This document shows positions 53,384 through 62,119 of a stretch of 64,000 nucleotides of DNA, piece by piece. The notes below the pieces were generated by a model. It ran no database searches, was not told where the DNA came from, and saw nothing but the letters and a program-made list of their open reading frames with translations. How positions within the stretch are numbered: the first letter of the stretch is position 1; the number at the start of each line of letters is the position of its first letter. The translations under genes were made by a program, and so were the position numbers. The stretch is from Truepera radiovictrix DSM 17093 (lineage in GTDB: Bacteria > Deinococcota > Deinococci > Deinococcales > Trueperaceae). The stretch is taken from contig NC_014221.1 of the NCBI RefSeq assembly GCF_000092425.1, forward strand, positions 1,493,001-1,557,000, read 5' to 3'.

Positions 53384-54427
53384 ATGCAACGAGACCGTCA
53401 CAACGTGGTGCGAGCCCCCTCGCGGCCTCGCAGAGCCCCCAAGCCGTCTCTGGGCGGGCTTTTCGGCAGCCTCTTCGCGGGGCTGATGAACGCCTTTGAG
53501 CTCGTGATGAGCCCTTTGCAGCGCCTTTTGGGCGTGCGGGGGATGGCGTATATCTTTTTGCTGCCCAACCTCATCATCTTCGGCGTGTTCGTACTCTTTC
53601 CAATGGTGCTCAACGTCTATTTCGCGCTGACCGGTGGGACCGCCCTATTCCCACAGAACCGTCCCTTCGTCGGCACCCAGAACTTCGAGACGCTGCTCTC
53701 GTGCACCAACTATCTCGACCCCAACACCTGTCAAGAGGACCGCTTTTGGCGGGCGCTGCGCAACACGGGTTTTTTCGTCGTCTTCCAGGTGAGTGGAACG
53801 GTCTTCTTCTCACTTCTGACCGCCCTCGTGTTAAACCGCCGCATCCTCTGGCGCGGGTTTTTTCGGAGCGTCTACTTCTACCCCGTGCTGCTCTCACCGG
53901 TCGTCGTGGCGCTCGTGTGGAAGTGGATGTTGCAGCGTAACGGGCTGCTTAACGCCATTCTCGTCTCGCTGGGCGGCCAACCCGAGCTGTTTTTGCTCAA
54001 CGCGAACTGGGCGATGTTCTGGGCGATCTTCGTCAACATCTGGGCGAACATGGGCTTTTACACCCTGATCCTCTTGGCGGGGCTGCAGTCGATACCCAAA
54101 GAGCTTTACGACGCCGCGGCCATGGACGGCGCGGGGCGCTTTCAGAGCCTGCGCAACCTCACCCTGCCGCTACTCATGCCGACGCTGCTCGTCGTGCTCG
54201 TGCTCTCGCTCATTCGCGGGGTGCAGACCTTCGACGAGGTCTTCGTGCTCACCGGGGGCGGCCCCGGCACCTCGACCCTATTTATCATCCAGTACATCTA
54301 CAACACGGGGTTTTCGGGTCAAGTCCAGCGCTTCGGCCTCGCGGCGGCAGCTTCTGTCCTCGTCGGCGCGGCGCTCCTCGTCTTCACCCTCGTTCAGCTG
54401 CGTATCGGGCGTTCGCGCCCCGCTTAG
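53384..54427 (+). CDS. MalF-like sugar ABC permease
   Basis: A 347-aa permease with six or so membrane segments after a cytoplasmic N-terminus of about 45 basic residues. The first is YIFLLPNLIIFGVFVLFPMVLNVYF; the EAA loop is LYDAAAMDGAGRFQSLRNLTLPLL (about 245-268). It precedes the MalG-like permease by 7 bp. An ATPase gene is missing from the operon. Confidence 0.9.
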   Translation: MQRDRHNVVRAPSRPRRAPKPSLGGLFGSLFAGLMNAFELVMSPLQRLLGVRGMAYIFLLPNLIIFGVFVLFPMVLNVYFALTGGTALFPQNRPFVGTQNFETLLSCTNYLDPNTCQEDRFWRALRNTGFFVVFQVSGTVFFSLLTALVLNRRILWRGFFRSVYFYPVLLSPVVVALVWKWMLQRNGLLNAILVSLGGQPELFLLNANWAMFWAIFVNIWANMGFYTLILLAGLQSIPKELYDAAAMDGAGRFQSLRNLTLPLLMPTLLVVLVLSLIRGVQTFDEVFVLTGGGPGTSTLFIIQYIYNTGFSGQVQRFGLAAAASVLVGAALLVFTLVQLRIGRSRPA

Positions 54428-54434
54428 GAGGACC

Positions 54435-55484
54435 ATGACCACGGTAAGCACCTTTTTGACGCGCCGCCGCGGGCGGCGCCTGCACGTCACCGACGTGCTC
54501 ACCTACCTCTACTTGGCCGCCGGGGTGCTGATCATGTTCGGCCCGGTGCTCTGGCTCGTGCTCTCGTCTTTCAAGACGCCGAGCGCGCTGCTCGAGTTCC
54601 CCCCCGCGCTGCTCCCCACGGCGCAGGCGACCGTCACGGTCGAGGGGTACGACACCCCTTTGCCCCTTTTCGACGTGACCCTAGAGGACGGCAGCCAGGC
54701 GCGCCTCGCGCAGGTGCGGCGCATCGGGCTCGAGGCGCAGATGATCGACCCCGCCGCCCCCGACGAGATCATCAGCGTCCCCACCGCCCAGCGCCAGGAG
54801 GTGCGGCGGGTCCAGTTCGCTTGGAACAACTACACGGAGCCGCTCGCGCGCTTTAACTTCGTGACGTTTTTGCGCAACTCCGTCGTGGTCACCGTCACCG
54901 CCACCCTCATTACGCTCTTGATCAACAGCATGGCCGCTTTTGCCCTCTCCAAGTACGAGTTCAGGGGTCGCAACGCCATCTTCCTGCTCATCATCGCCAC
55001 CTTGATGATCCCCATCTCGGTCATTCTGGTCCCCGTCTACTTGGTCATTACCCAGATCGGTTGGACGAACAACCTCTGGGGCGTCATCCTCCCCGGCGCC
55101 GCCACCCCGACGGGGGTCTTCCTGCTGCGCCAGTACATGCTCACGCTGCCCGACGAGCTTCTAGACTCCGCCCGCATCGACGGCGCGTCCGAGTGGCGCA
55201 TCTACTGGCAGATCATCCTGCCCCTGACGGCTCCCGCTTTGGCCGTGCTGGCCATCTTCTCGGTCATGTGGCGCTGGAACGACTTTTTGTGGCCTTTGAT
55301 CGTCCTGACGCGGAGCGAGCTCTTTACCCTGCAAGTCGGCCTCAACTCGTTCCAGGGCGAGCTCAACATCCAGTGGCACTATGTCCTGGCGATGACCGTG
55401 CTCACGCTCCTGCCCGTCACCGTGGTGTTCGCCTTTTTGCAGCGCTACATCACGACGGGGGTGGCGACGACGGGGTTGAAGTAG
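54435..55484 (+). CDS. MalG-like sugar ABC permease with an extended loop
   Basis: A 349-aa permease. The first helix (about 25-47) is followed by an unusually long extracytoplasmic loop (about 50-140, with LPLFDVTLEDGSQARLAQ), then five more helices; the EAA loop is LLDSARIDGASEWRIYWQIILPL (about 239-261). AGGAGG lies 5 nt before ATG 54435. Typical MalG proteins are about 280 aa, and the extra length is mainly this loop. The ATPase must come from elsewhere, for example a shared MsiK/MalK-type protein. Confidence 0.9.
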   Translation: MTTVSTFLTRRRGRRLHVTDVLTYLYLAAGVLIMFGPVLWLVLSSFKTPSALLEFPPALLPTAQATVTVEGYDTPLPLFDVTLEDGSQARLAQVRRIGLEAQMIDPAAPDEIISVPTAQRQEVRRVQFAWNNYTEPLARFNFVTFLRNSVVVTVTATLITLLINSMAAFALSKYEFRGRNAIFLLIIATLMIPISVILVPVYLVITQIGWTNNLWGVILPGAATPTGVFLLRQYMLTLPDELLDSARIDGASEWRIYWQIILPLTAPALAVLAIFSVMWRWNDFLWPLIVLTRSELFTLQVGLNSFQGELNIQWHYVLAMTVLTLLPVTVVFAFLQRYITTGVATTGLK

Positions 55485-55618
55485 ATCCGATCGGTTCTTG
55501 CGGCGTGGCCCACATGGCGCCCCCACGGAGCACCCTAGCGCGCATCTTCCGATATGTGCCAAGAGCGTTTTTCCGCGAAACTGCCGCCACAAGTTTGCGC
55601 CACACGTTTACAAGAGCG

Positions 55619-55648
55619 CGGCCCCCGAAGCTGGGGGCCGTTTCTGTT
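55619..55648 (+). terminator. Rho-independent terminator after the sugar permeases
   Basis: CGGCCCCC (55619-55626), 6-base loop, GGGGGCCG (55633-55640), then TTTCTGTT. It lies between the permease operon and the convergent ctaG gene. Confidence 0.82.
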
Positions 55649-55669
55649 GGTGGTCGGTTCTGTCCGTAG

Positions 55670-56485
55670 CTAGGCTTGCGCTGGCGGCGGTAGGGCGCGC
55701 TCCCGTCGCGCCGCCCCCCCCACCCACCGCAAAAACACCGCCGCGATGGCGATCAGCATCACCGTCATGTAGAGGATGCCCATGAACACCCCCGCGAGCT
55801 GCTGGTCTTGCATCGGCGAGAGCCCAAAGACGCGCGGCACCTCCCCGTACCAGGGGTAGATGAGGCGGTTTGAAAAGCTGATGACGGTCGAAAAGGGGTT
55901 GTGCGCGATGATCATCACGATCAGGTAGATGAGCTGCGTTTTGTAGCTCGGCGTGGGCAGGTCGTTCGGTAAGGGGTTCATCACGGGCCACCACATGAGC
56001 ACCGCTGAGGTGAAGATAGCGGCGTAGGTGTAGTAGTGCAGCAAGTCGGTGGAGAACATCATCGTTCTAAGCACCACGGGGATGTGAATAAGCGCGAACG
56101 CTAGGTTGAAGTGAATGACGTTCACCACGGGGCGCGTGAGAAAACGCAAGGCGGGTTTGATCACCGGGTGAAGCGCCACGGGCGCGATCAGCCACCCCGG
56201 TAAGCCCAACAGGAAAAGCGGCGCCACGATAAAGATCACGATCATCATGGTGAGCATGTGCGCTGAGAGCAAAAAGTACTCGCCGATGGTGTGCAAGGGC
56301 GAGATGAAGGTCAGTGTGAGGATCGCTAGGCTGAGGTAGAAGAGGATCGCCTTGTTGGTCGGGTAAGCGTGACCGGGGAAGAGGCGTCTCCGCAAGGGGC
56401 CGGTCCCCAAGGTGTAAAAGAGCAGCGCTACAAAGGTCGCGGCAATTGGCAGCGGCTCGAGGCGCCAGAGGTAGGAGAGGTCCAT
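55670..56485 (-). CDS. ctaG: CtaG/Caa3-type cytochrome c oxidase assembly protein
   Basis: A 271-aa integral membrane protein with seven or so helices, beginning with about 15-30 (IAATFVALLFYTLG). Conserved histidines of the caa3_CtaG family are visible: ISPLHTIGEYFLLSAHMLTMM and VIHFNLAFALIHIPV. It helps insert copper or assemble the CuB/CuA centres of aa3/caa3 oxidase. No oxidase genes are in the window. A TACAAT box (56491-56496) lies 5 nt before ATG 56485. Confidence 0.92.
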   Translation of the reverse strand: MDLSYLWRLEPLPIAATFVALLFYTLGTGPLRRRLFPGHAYPTNKAILFYLSLAILTLTFISPLHTIGEYFLLSAHMLTMMIVIFIVAPLFLLGLPGWLIAPVALHPVIKPALRFLTRPVVNVIHFNLAFALIHIPVVLRTMMFSTDLLHYYTYAAIFTSAVLMWWPVMNPLPNDLPTPSYKTQLIYLIVMIIAHNPFSTVISFSNRLIYPWYGEVPRVFGLSPMQDQQLAGVFMGILYMTVMLIAIAAVFLRWVGGAARRERALPPPAQA

Positions 56486-56486
56486 A

Positions 56487-56533
56487 GGTCATTGTATGCA
56501 GAGCTGCGCGCACCGCGCAGCGGACAAATGACC
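56487..56533. promoter_or_regulatory. Nested inverted repeats between ctaG and cmr1
   Basis: GGTCATT (56487-56493) and AATGACC (56527-56533) enclose a second palindrome, GCTGCGCG-CAC-CGCGCAGC (56503-56521). The left arm overlaps the ctaG -10 box. This may be a regulator site or a folded leader of the ctaG or cmr transcript. Confidence 0.45.
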
Positions 56534-56672
56534 GTAGCGGGGGGCGAGGGTGGTGGGGTGTAGCGCCCGTGTGTTACGTTAAGCCTCGGTCGGAAAGTTA
56601 GCGAAAGGTTTGTGGTGTTGAGCGGGCGCCACGCGCGACAGGGGGAGACGCCTCTTTGGGGTGAGGAGGACG

Positions 56673-57932
56673 ATGACAGAAACGCTCACCGCGACCTACC
56701 GAGTGGTCACGCCGCTCTTTATGAGTGGCGCTGACCAGAGCCGGGCCGAACTCCGCCTGCCAAGCATCAAGGGGGCGCTGCGCTTTTGGTGGCGGGCGCT
56801 CGCTTGGGAGCGCTTGGGTGGCGACCTCGAGCAGATTCGCAGGCAGGAGGCGGAGCTTTTCGGCAGCACCGATACGGGGCAGGCTGGGGTGCTGATGCGG
56901 CTTAGGGCGCCAGAGGTGACGCAGCTGAGCAAGGGGGTGGTTTTAAAGGACGGCGGCCGCGTTGTCGGGGAAGGGGCGCGTTACCTCGGTTACGGCGTTA
57001 TGGAGGCGTTTGCCAGCCGCAACAAGGGTACACAGGAAGGACAGCTTACGCGGGCGTGCCTTGCGGCGCCCTTTGACTTTACCCTGCAAGTGTGCTTTAA
57101 GCCCAACCTGACCCCAAAACAGCGCGATGGCATCGTCGATGCCCTTAAGCTGCTAGGCACCGTCGGCGCACTTGGCAGCAAGGCGCGCAAAGGTTATGGC
57201 AGCCTGGTTCTTAAGGAATATCAGGATGGTGAGAAAGTTTGGCAAGCGCCACAAGATATAATTGCTATAAAAGAGGAGCTGGAAAAGCTAAAGTCAGAGT
57301 TTAAGCTCAGAACTGACAAGCCGCCCTATACGGCATTCTCCCGGGAAAGCAAGATCCTACTCGTTGAAGGTGAGGTCAGCCAGTCGCCCTTAGAGCTGCT
57401 GAACCGCATTGGGCGTGAGATGGTTTTCTACCGTAGCTGGGGCAACAACGGCAAAGTCTTCGACCAGAATGCCGAGCAGAACTTTCCAGATGATCACGAC
57501 CTGATGAAGGCAATCGCTTCAGGGGGGACCTCCTCAGTATCAATTGAGCATCCAGAGCGCGTCGCCTTCGGCTTACCTCACAACTACTTCTTCAGCAGCA
57601 CGAAGGATAAAGCAGAAGTCAAGGCGGTTGATGCCACGAATCCGCGTAACCCCACCGCGATAGAGCGACGTGCCAGTCCTTTGCAGATTCATATTCACCA
57701 AATTGGTGATACTCCAATTGCCGTCCTGACGTTTCTGCCGAGCCAGTTTTTGCCCGCTAATGCTAAAATCCGCCTCATCGGCAAACAGCAAAAGGTTGTT
57801 TCAGTAGACACCTCTAACAACCTATGGCAACCCATACATGAGTTTTTCGAGCGCATGAAAAACGTCAGAGGACAACCTCACTTACAGCGCAAAGAAGACT
57901 TCGGCAGGGTGGTGGAAGTTAGATATGCCTGA
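56673..57932 (+). CDS. cmr1: Cmr1, type III-B CRISPR RAMP protein
   Basis: A 419-aa RAMP protein with the Cmr1 signature near the N-terminus: TATYRVVTPLFMSGADQS, then LRLPSIKGALRFWWRALAW, and the C-terminal GxG-loop context (LLGTVGALGSKARKGYGSL, about 165-185). Cmr1 caps the 3' end of the crRNA in the Cmr complex. ATG 56673 follows GAGGAGG; it begins the six-gene operon. Its stop overlaps the cas10 start by 8 bp. GC drops in its second half, unlike its neighbours. Confidence 0.94.
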   Translation: MTETLTATYRVVTPLFMSGADQSRAELRLPSIKGALRFWWRALAWERLGGDLEQIRRQEAELFGSTDTGQAGVLMRLRAPEVTQLSKGVVLKDGGRVVGEGARYLGYGVMEAFASRNKGTQEGQLTRACLAAPFDFTLQVCFKPNLTPKQRDGIVDALKLLGTVGALGSKARKGYGSLVLKEYQDGEKVWQAPQDIIAIKEELEKLKSEFKLRTDKPPYTAFSRESKILLVEGEVSQSPLELLNRIGREMVFYRSWGNNGKVFDQNAEQNFPDDHDLMKAIASGGTSSVSIEHPERVAFGLPHNYFFSSTKDKAEVKAVDATNPRNPTAIERRASPLQIHIHQIGDTPIAVLTFLPSQFLPANAKIRLIGKQQKVVSVDTSNNLWQPIHEFFERMKNVRGQPHLQRKEDFGRVVEVRYA

Positions 57933-59865
57933 GCGCCTTCTCCACTTCACCCTCGGCCCCGTCCAGGGCTTCGTCGCCCAGGCGCGGCGCACCCGCGACC
58001 TGTGGGCCGGGTCGTTCTTGCTCTCCTATTTGGCGGGTCACGCGATGAAAGCGGTGCTCGAGGGAGGCGGCAGCATCACTTTCCCCGATGTGGGGAGCAT
58101 GGCGAAGCCCACCGACCCGCTGCTCGCGGCCATCCTCGGCAAACCTTTGCCCGATAACCCAACGCCTAAAATCGGCTCCCTCCCCAACCGCTTCAAGGCG
58201 GAAGTGCCGGATGGCTTCGACCCTGTAAGCTGCCGCAAAGCGGTCTTAGGTGCGTGGCAGAGAATAGCTGACGCGGTGTGGCAGCGCTACGTCGCGGGCG
58301 CCGCGCCGCAGGGCCGCGGCACGCGGGCTATTTGGGAGCGCCAGGTAGCGGGCTTTTGGGACATGAGCTGGGTCATGGGGGGCGACCCCGGTGACCGCTC
58401 GGACAACACCTGGCTCGACCGCCGCAAGAACTGGCGCACCTTTGCGCCGACCGAAGAGCCCGGCGACAAGTGCACCCTGATGGGCAGCTTGCAGGAGCTC
58501 TCGGGTTTTGTGAGGGCGACCGCGCGCGGGAAGCAAACCGAGCGCGGGAACCAGGAGGACTTTTGGGGGGAGGTCCGGCGCAGGGTCGGTTCCCTCAACC
58601 TAGGGGAGCATGAGCGCCTCTGCGCGGTGTCGCTCATCAAGCGGCTTTTCCCCAACGTCGCTAGCGAGGTCATCGGCTGGGAGCTTGACGCCAAGACCTG
58701 GCCCTCGACCTCGTACATGGCGGCGGTGCCGTGGCTAGAGCGCATTCAAGCAAGCCTAGAGGCGCAGGCTCTCGCGCTCGAGTACCCCAAGCTCGTCCGA
58801 ACGCATGCCGAAGGCGACATTTTCGGCGAGTACAGCACCGACTTGTCCTGCGTGGCCCGTGACGACTTCACCCGGCTCGACGGCCAGCTCTACTACCGCT
58901 ACGCCATCGAGAGCGACAAGGAGCGCGGCTTCTCGGCGGAGGCCAAGCGGGCGCTTCAGGCGCACCTCGGCGAGTTGAGCAACGCCGTCGGTCACCCGCC
59001 CAGCCCCTTTTACGCGCTCTTGCTCATGGACGGCGACAGCTTGGGCAAGCTCTTGCAGCATCAAAGCGTTCAGCCCACCGACGTTTCTCGAGCCCTCGCC
59101 CACTTCACCGACGCGGTGGACGGCATCGTTCGAGAGCGCTGCGGTAAGACCGTCTACGCGGGCGGCGACGACGTGTTGGCGCTCTTGCCGCTCGACCGGG
59201 CGCTGCCGGCCGCAACGGCGCTCCGTCAGCGCTACCAGCAGGCCTTCGAGGAGGTCTTGGGGGGGAAGCGCCCCGCAGATCACCCCCCAACCACCATCTC
59301 GGCGGGGCTCGTCTTCGCGCACTACCACACCAGCCTGCGCGCGGTGATGCAAGAGGCGCACTATCTTCTCGACACCGTGGCCAAAGACGGCAACGGGCGC
59401 GACTCGATTGCGGTGAGCGTGTTGACCGGCAGCGGGCGCACGGTGGAATGGGTCTCGAGCTGGGAGGAGAGGACGGCGCCGCACCCCGTCCCCGACATCG
59501 TGCAGGACCTGGTTAGGGGCTTTGTGGACAAGGACGACAAGGACGAAGCGCAGTTTGCCAGCAAGTTCTTCTACAACGTCCGGGCGCGCTTTGAAGTGCT
59601 CACGGGCGACGAGCGAACGCGCCGGGCGTCCGGGCACAAGCTCCCCAAAGAGTTGGACGCGATGAGGCTCCTCGTCGCCGAGTACCAAAAGAACAAGAGC
59701 CGCGAGCGCGTCGTGCCCCTCCACGAGGCAGAGGAGCGGGTGAAACAGCTTCTGCGCGTCTGTCGCGTGCGCAAGGGGGGTGTCGAAGACCCGAAGACCC
59801 TCAACGTTGAGGGCGCCATGCTCGTGCGCTTTCTAGCGACCAAGGGGCGGGGGGTGGAGCGGTGA
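57925..59865 (+). CDS. cas10: Cas10/Cmr2, signalling subunit of the Cmr complex
   Basis: A 646-aa Cmr2. It begins FTLGPVQGFVAQARRTRDLWAGSFLLSYL, the Cmr2 palm entry. The first palm carries LLMDGDSLGKLLQ (about 366) and the second the cyclase motif VYAGGDDVLALL with GGDD at 413-416, so cyclic oligoadenylate synthesis from ATP is expected. No HD dipeptide or N-terminal HD nuclease domain is visible, so DNase activity is probably missing. No Csm6, Csx1, Can1 or other cOA effector lies in the window. It overlaps cmr3 as GTGA. Confidence 0.95.
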   Translation: MPERLLHFTLGPVQGFVAQARRTRDLWAGSFLLSYLAGHAMKAVLEGGGSITFPDVGSMAKPTDPLLAAILGKPLPDNPTPKIGSLPNRFKAEVPDGFDPVSCRKAVLGAWQRIADAVWQRYVAGAAPQGRGTRAIWERQVAGFWDMSWVMGGDPGDRSDNTWLDRRKNWRTFAPTEEPGDKCTLMGSLQELSGFVRATARGKQTERGNQEDFWGEVRRRVGSLNLGEHERLCAVSLIKRLFPNVASEVIGWELDAKTWPSTSYMAAVPWLERIQASLEAQALALEYPKLVRTHAEGDIFGEYSTDLSCVARDDFTRLDGQLYYRYAIESDKERGFSAEAKRALQAHLGELSNAVGHPPSPFYALLLMDGDSLGKLLQHQSVQPTDVSRALAHFTDAVDGIVRERCGKTVYAGGDDVLALLPLDRALPAATALRQRYQQAFEEVLGGKRPADHPPTTISAGLVFAHYHTSLRAVMQEAHYLLDTVAKDGNGRDSIAVSVLTGSGRTVEWVSSWEERTAPHPVPDIVQDLVRGFVDKDDKDEAQFASKFFYNVRARFEVLTGDERTRRASGHKLPKELDAMRLLVAEYQKNKSRERVVPLHEAEERVKQLLRVCRVRKGGVEDPKTLNVEGAMLVRFLATKGRGVER

Positions 59866-60944
59866 GGCAGCTTGAGCTCACCCCCTTGGACACGCTCTTT
59901 TTCCGCGACGGCAGCCCCTTTTCGGCGGGCGAGACGGGGCAGATGGAGGTGCGCGGCGTCTTCCCGCCCTCGCCGACGACGGTCGTGGGGGCGCTGCGGG
60001 CGGCGTTTGCCAGGGAGCTCGGTTGGCAAGGCGGCGTGTGGAAACCGGACATCACCGCCGAGCTGGGCGACGGCGACGACTTGGGACCGCTTGCCTTCGT
60101 CGGCCCCTACCTGCTGCGCCACAACGCGCCGCTCTTTCCCGCCCCCTTGCACCTGCTCTATGCCAAGGACAAGCCGCAAGACGAGCAAGAAGCCAAAGAA
60201 TACCTCACCTGGCTTAAACCCAGTGCGGAGCTTCAGACGGATATTGGCACGGTCAAACTTCCCGAAGTCGTCAACGTCACAGGCGAGCGGGGGGAACAGG
60301 TGACGGGGTTTAAGCCGCTGGAGGGCTACCTGACGCTCGAGGCCATGCAGCGGGTCCTAAAGGGCGACTTGCCCGACCCCGCGAGCATCATCGCGCGCGG
60401 CGAACTTTGGCAGAGCGAGGCGCGCGTCGGCATCCACCGCGACGACGCGAGCCGCACCACCAAGGAGGACGCGCTTTACCAGACCGCCCACGTGCGGCTC
60501 TCGCGCGGCGTGTCGCTCGGCGTAGGCGTCTCGGGCTACGACGGCGCGGTGCCCAAGCTGGTGACGCTCGGCGGCGAGAGCCGGATGGTGGGTATCGAGG
60601 AAGTGTCGTGGGCGCTCCCCCAAGCGCCGACGCTGACAGGTCGCCGCTACACCGTGACCCTCATCACGCCTGGCTGCTTCAGGGGTGATGGCTGGAAGAC
60701 GCCGGGCGGGGCACTGCCGGGCTTGCCGGGGCGCATCGTCGCGGCTTGCGTCGGCAAACCGCTCATGATCGGCGGCTGGGACAGCGAAGCGAAGCAACCT
60801 AAGCCGCTCGCCTTGCACCTGCCGCCGGGGAGCACCTGGTTTATGGAAGCGGATGACGTGCAGGCGGCCTTGGCCATGCACGGTAAGCACATCGGTGAAA
60901 AGACCTCCTGGGGTTATGGGCAGATCCTGATTGGAGCGTGGTGA
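59862..60944 (+). CDS. cmr3: Cmr3, type III-B RAMP protein
   Basis: A 360-aa Cmr3: RQLELTPLDTLFFRDGSPFSAGE at the N-terminus is the family signature, and GEKTSWGYGQILIGAW at the end is the RAMP glycine-rich loop. Cmr3 binds the 5' repeat-derived tag of the crRNA beside Cas10. It starts at GTG 59862 and abuts cmr4 with no gap. Confidence 0.94.
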   Translation: MRQLELTPLDTLFFRDGSPFSAGETGQMEVRGVFPPSPTTVVGALRAAFARELGWQGGVWKPDITAELGDGDDLGPLAFVGPYLLRHNAPLFPAPLHLLYAKDKPQDEQEAKEYLTWLKPSAELQTDIGTVKLPEVVNVTGERGEQVTGFKPLEGYLTLEAMQRVLKGDLPDPASIIARGELWQSEARVGIHRDDASRTTKEDALYQTAHVRLSRGVSLGVGVSGYDGAVPKLVTLGGESRMVGIEEVSWALPQAPTLTGRRYTVTLITPGCFRGDGWKTPGGALPGLPGRIVAACVGKPLMIGGWDSEAKQPKPLALHLPPGSTWFMEADDVQAALAMHGKHIGEKTSWGYGQILIGAW

Positions 60945-61736
60945 ATGAACAGCGTCATCGTGGGCATGTTGGCAGAGACGTTCGTGCACCCGGGCACGGG
61001 CCAGAACGTCGGGGCGATCGACCTGCCGGTAGCGCGCGAGGCGGCGACCGATTATCCGTTTATCGCGGGCTCGAGCCTCAAGGGGGCCTTGCGCCAGGCG
61101 TATGAGCAGCTGGGCAATGGGGGTGCAGAGGCGATTTTTGGCAGGCAGGACAACGCCGGAGAACTCCTCGCCTCAGATGCGCGGCTGCTGCTGCTCCCGG
61201 TTCGCAGCCTCAGCAGCGCCTACAAGTGGGTGACCTGCCCGCACCTTCTGGAGCGGCTAGCGCGCGACGCGGGTCGCAGCGGCATGACCGTGAGCTTTCA
61301 GATGCCCAAAGTGGCAGACAAAACGGTGCTCAGCCAAGGCTCCGGGCGGCTTTTCCTCGAGGAGCGCTCCTTTGAGGTCACTGGGGGGCCAGGCGACAAA
61401 CTTGTCGAGGCGTTAGGCAGTCTCATCCCCAACGAGAGCGCGCGGGCGCGGTTAAAGGGCCAACTTGCCATCTTAAGCGACGACGACTTCGCTTGGTTTG
61501 CCCGCTACGGCTTGGCGGTGCAGGCGCGCAACGTCTTGGACGACAAAAAGACCAGCAAAAACCTCTGGTACGAGGAGACGCTGCCACCTGACACGCTCAT
61601 GTACGCGGTCTTGGCCGAGCGCAACGGCCAAGGGGTTTTGCAGGACGTGCAGAAAATTGGCGATTACCTGCAGGTGGGCGGCAACGAAACGGTGGGACAG
61701 GGCTGGTTTAGCCTGCAGTGGTTGGGGGCGCGATGA
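60945..61736 (+). CDS. cmr4: Cmr4, backbone and target-RNA-cleaving subunit
   Basis: A 263-aa RAMP protein with GAIDLPVAREAATDYPFIAGSSLKGALRQAY. Asp26 in AIDLP corresponds to the catalytic Asp of characterised Cmr4, so target RNA cleavage at 6-nt intervals is expected. QVGGNETVGQGWFSLQW is the C-terminal glycine loop. Its stop overlaps cmr5 as ATGA. Confidence 0.95.
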   Translation: MNSVIVGMLAETFVHPGTGQNVGAIDLPVAREAATDYPFIAGSSLKGALRQAYEQLGNGGAEAIFGRQDNAGELLASDARLLLLPVRSLSSAYKWVTCPHLLERLARDAGRSGMTVSFQMPKVADKTVLSQGSGRLFLEERSFEVTGGPGDKLVEALGSLIPNESARARLKGQLAILSDDDFAWFARYGLAVQARNVLDDKKTSKNLWYEETLPPDTLMYAVLAERNGQGVLQDVQKIGDYLQVGGNETVGQGWFSLQWLGAR

Positions 61737-62119
61737 GCCAGACCCTCGCCCAACGTCGTGCGGCGGACGCGCTCAGAAACGTCGAAGAGCTCAAGTATCG
61801 AGGCGACTATGGCAACTACAAGAGCTACGTCAAGGCGCTGCCCGCCAACATCCTGATGAGCGGGCTGGGGCAGGCAATAGCTACCGTGCGCTCGCGCGAC
61901 CGCAAGGGCTACCCACAACTTTACAAGCATCTTGAGGGTTGGCTCTGCGGTCCCGACGAGGACGCGCCTTACCGCAACTACACCCCGGGGTTGCTCAAAG
62001 CAATCGTTGCGCACGACCAAGACCACTACATCCGCGCCCAAGCTGAAGCGATGGCGTACCTCGAGTGGCTGCGCAAGTTTGCTGACGCCTTTTTAGAGGG
62101 CGGCGAGGAGCGCGAGTAG
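61733..62119 (+). CDS. cmr5: Cmr5, small helical subunit
   Basis: A 128-aa all-helical protein: RRAADALRNVEELKYRGDYGNYKSYVKALPANILMSGLGQAIATV is the Cmr5 pattern, and KAIVAHDQDHYIRAQAEAMAYLEWLRKFADAFL the C-terminal helices. It forms the minor filament of the complex. ATG 61733 is used because the longer frame only reads back into cmr4. Confidence 0.94.
   Translation: MSQTLAQRRAADALRNVEELKYRGDYGNYKSYVKALPANILMSGLGQAIATVRSRDRKGYPQLYKHLEGWLCGPDEDAPYRNYTPGLLKAIVAHDQDHYIRAQAEAMAYLEWLRKFADAFLEGGEERE

Noticed and set aside
56486-56672. CRISPR array or leader next to cmr1
   Set aside because: No repeated unit with regular spacers is present here or anywhere in the window.
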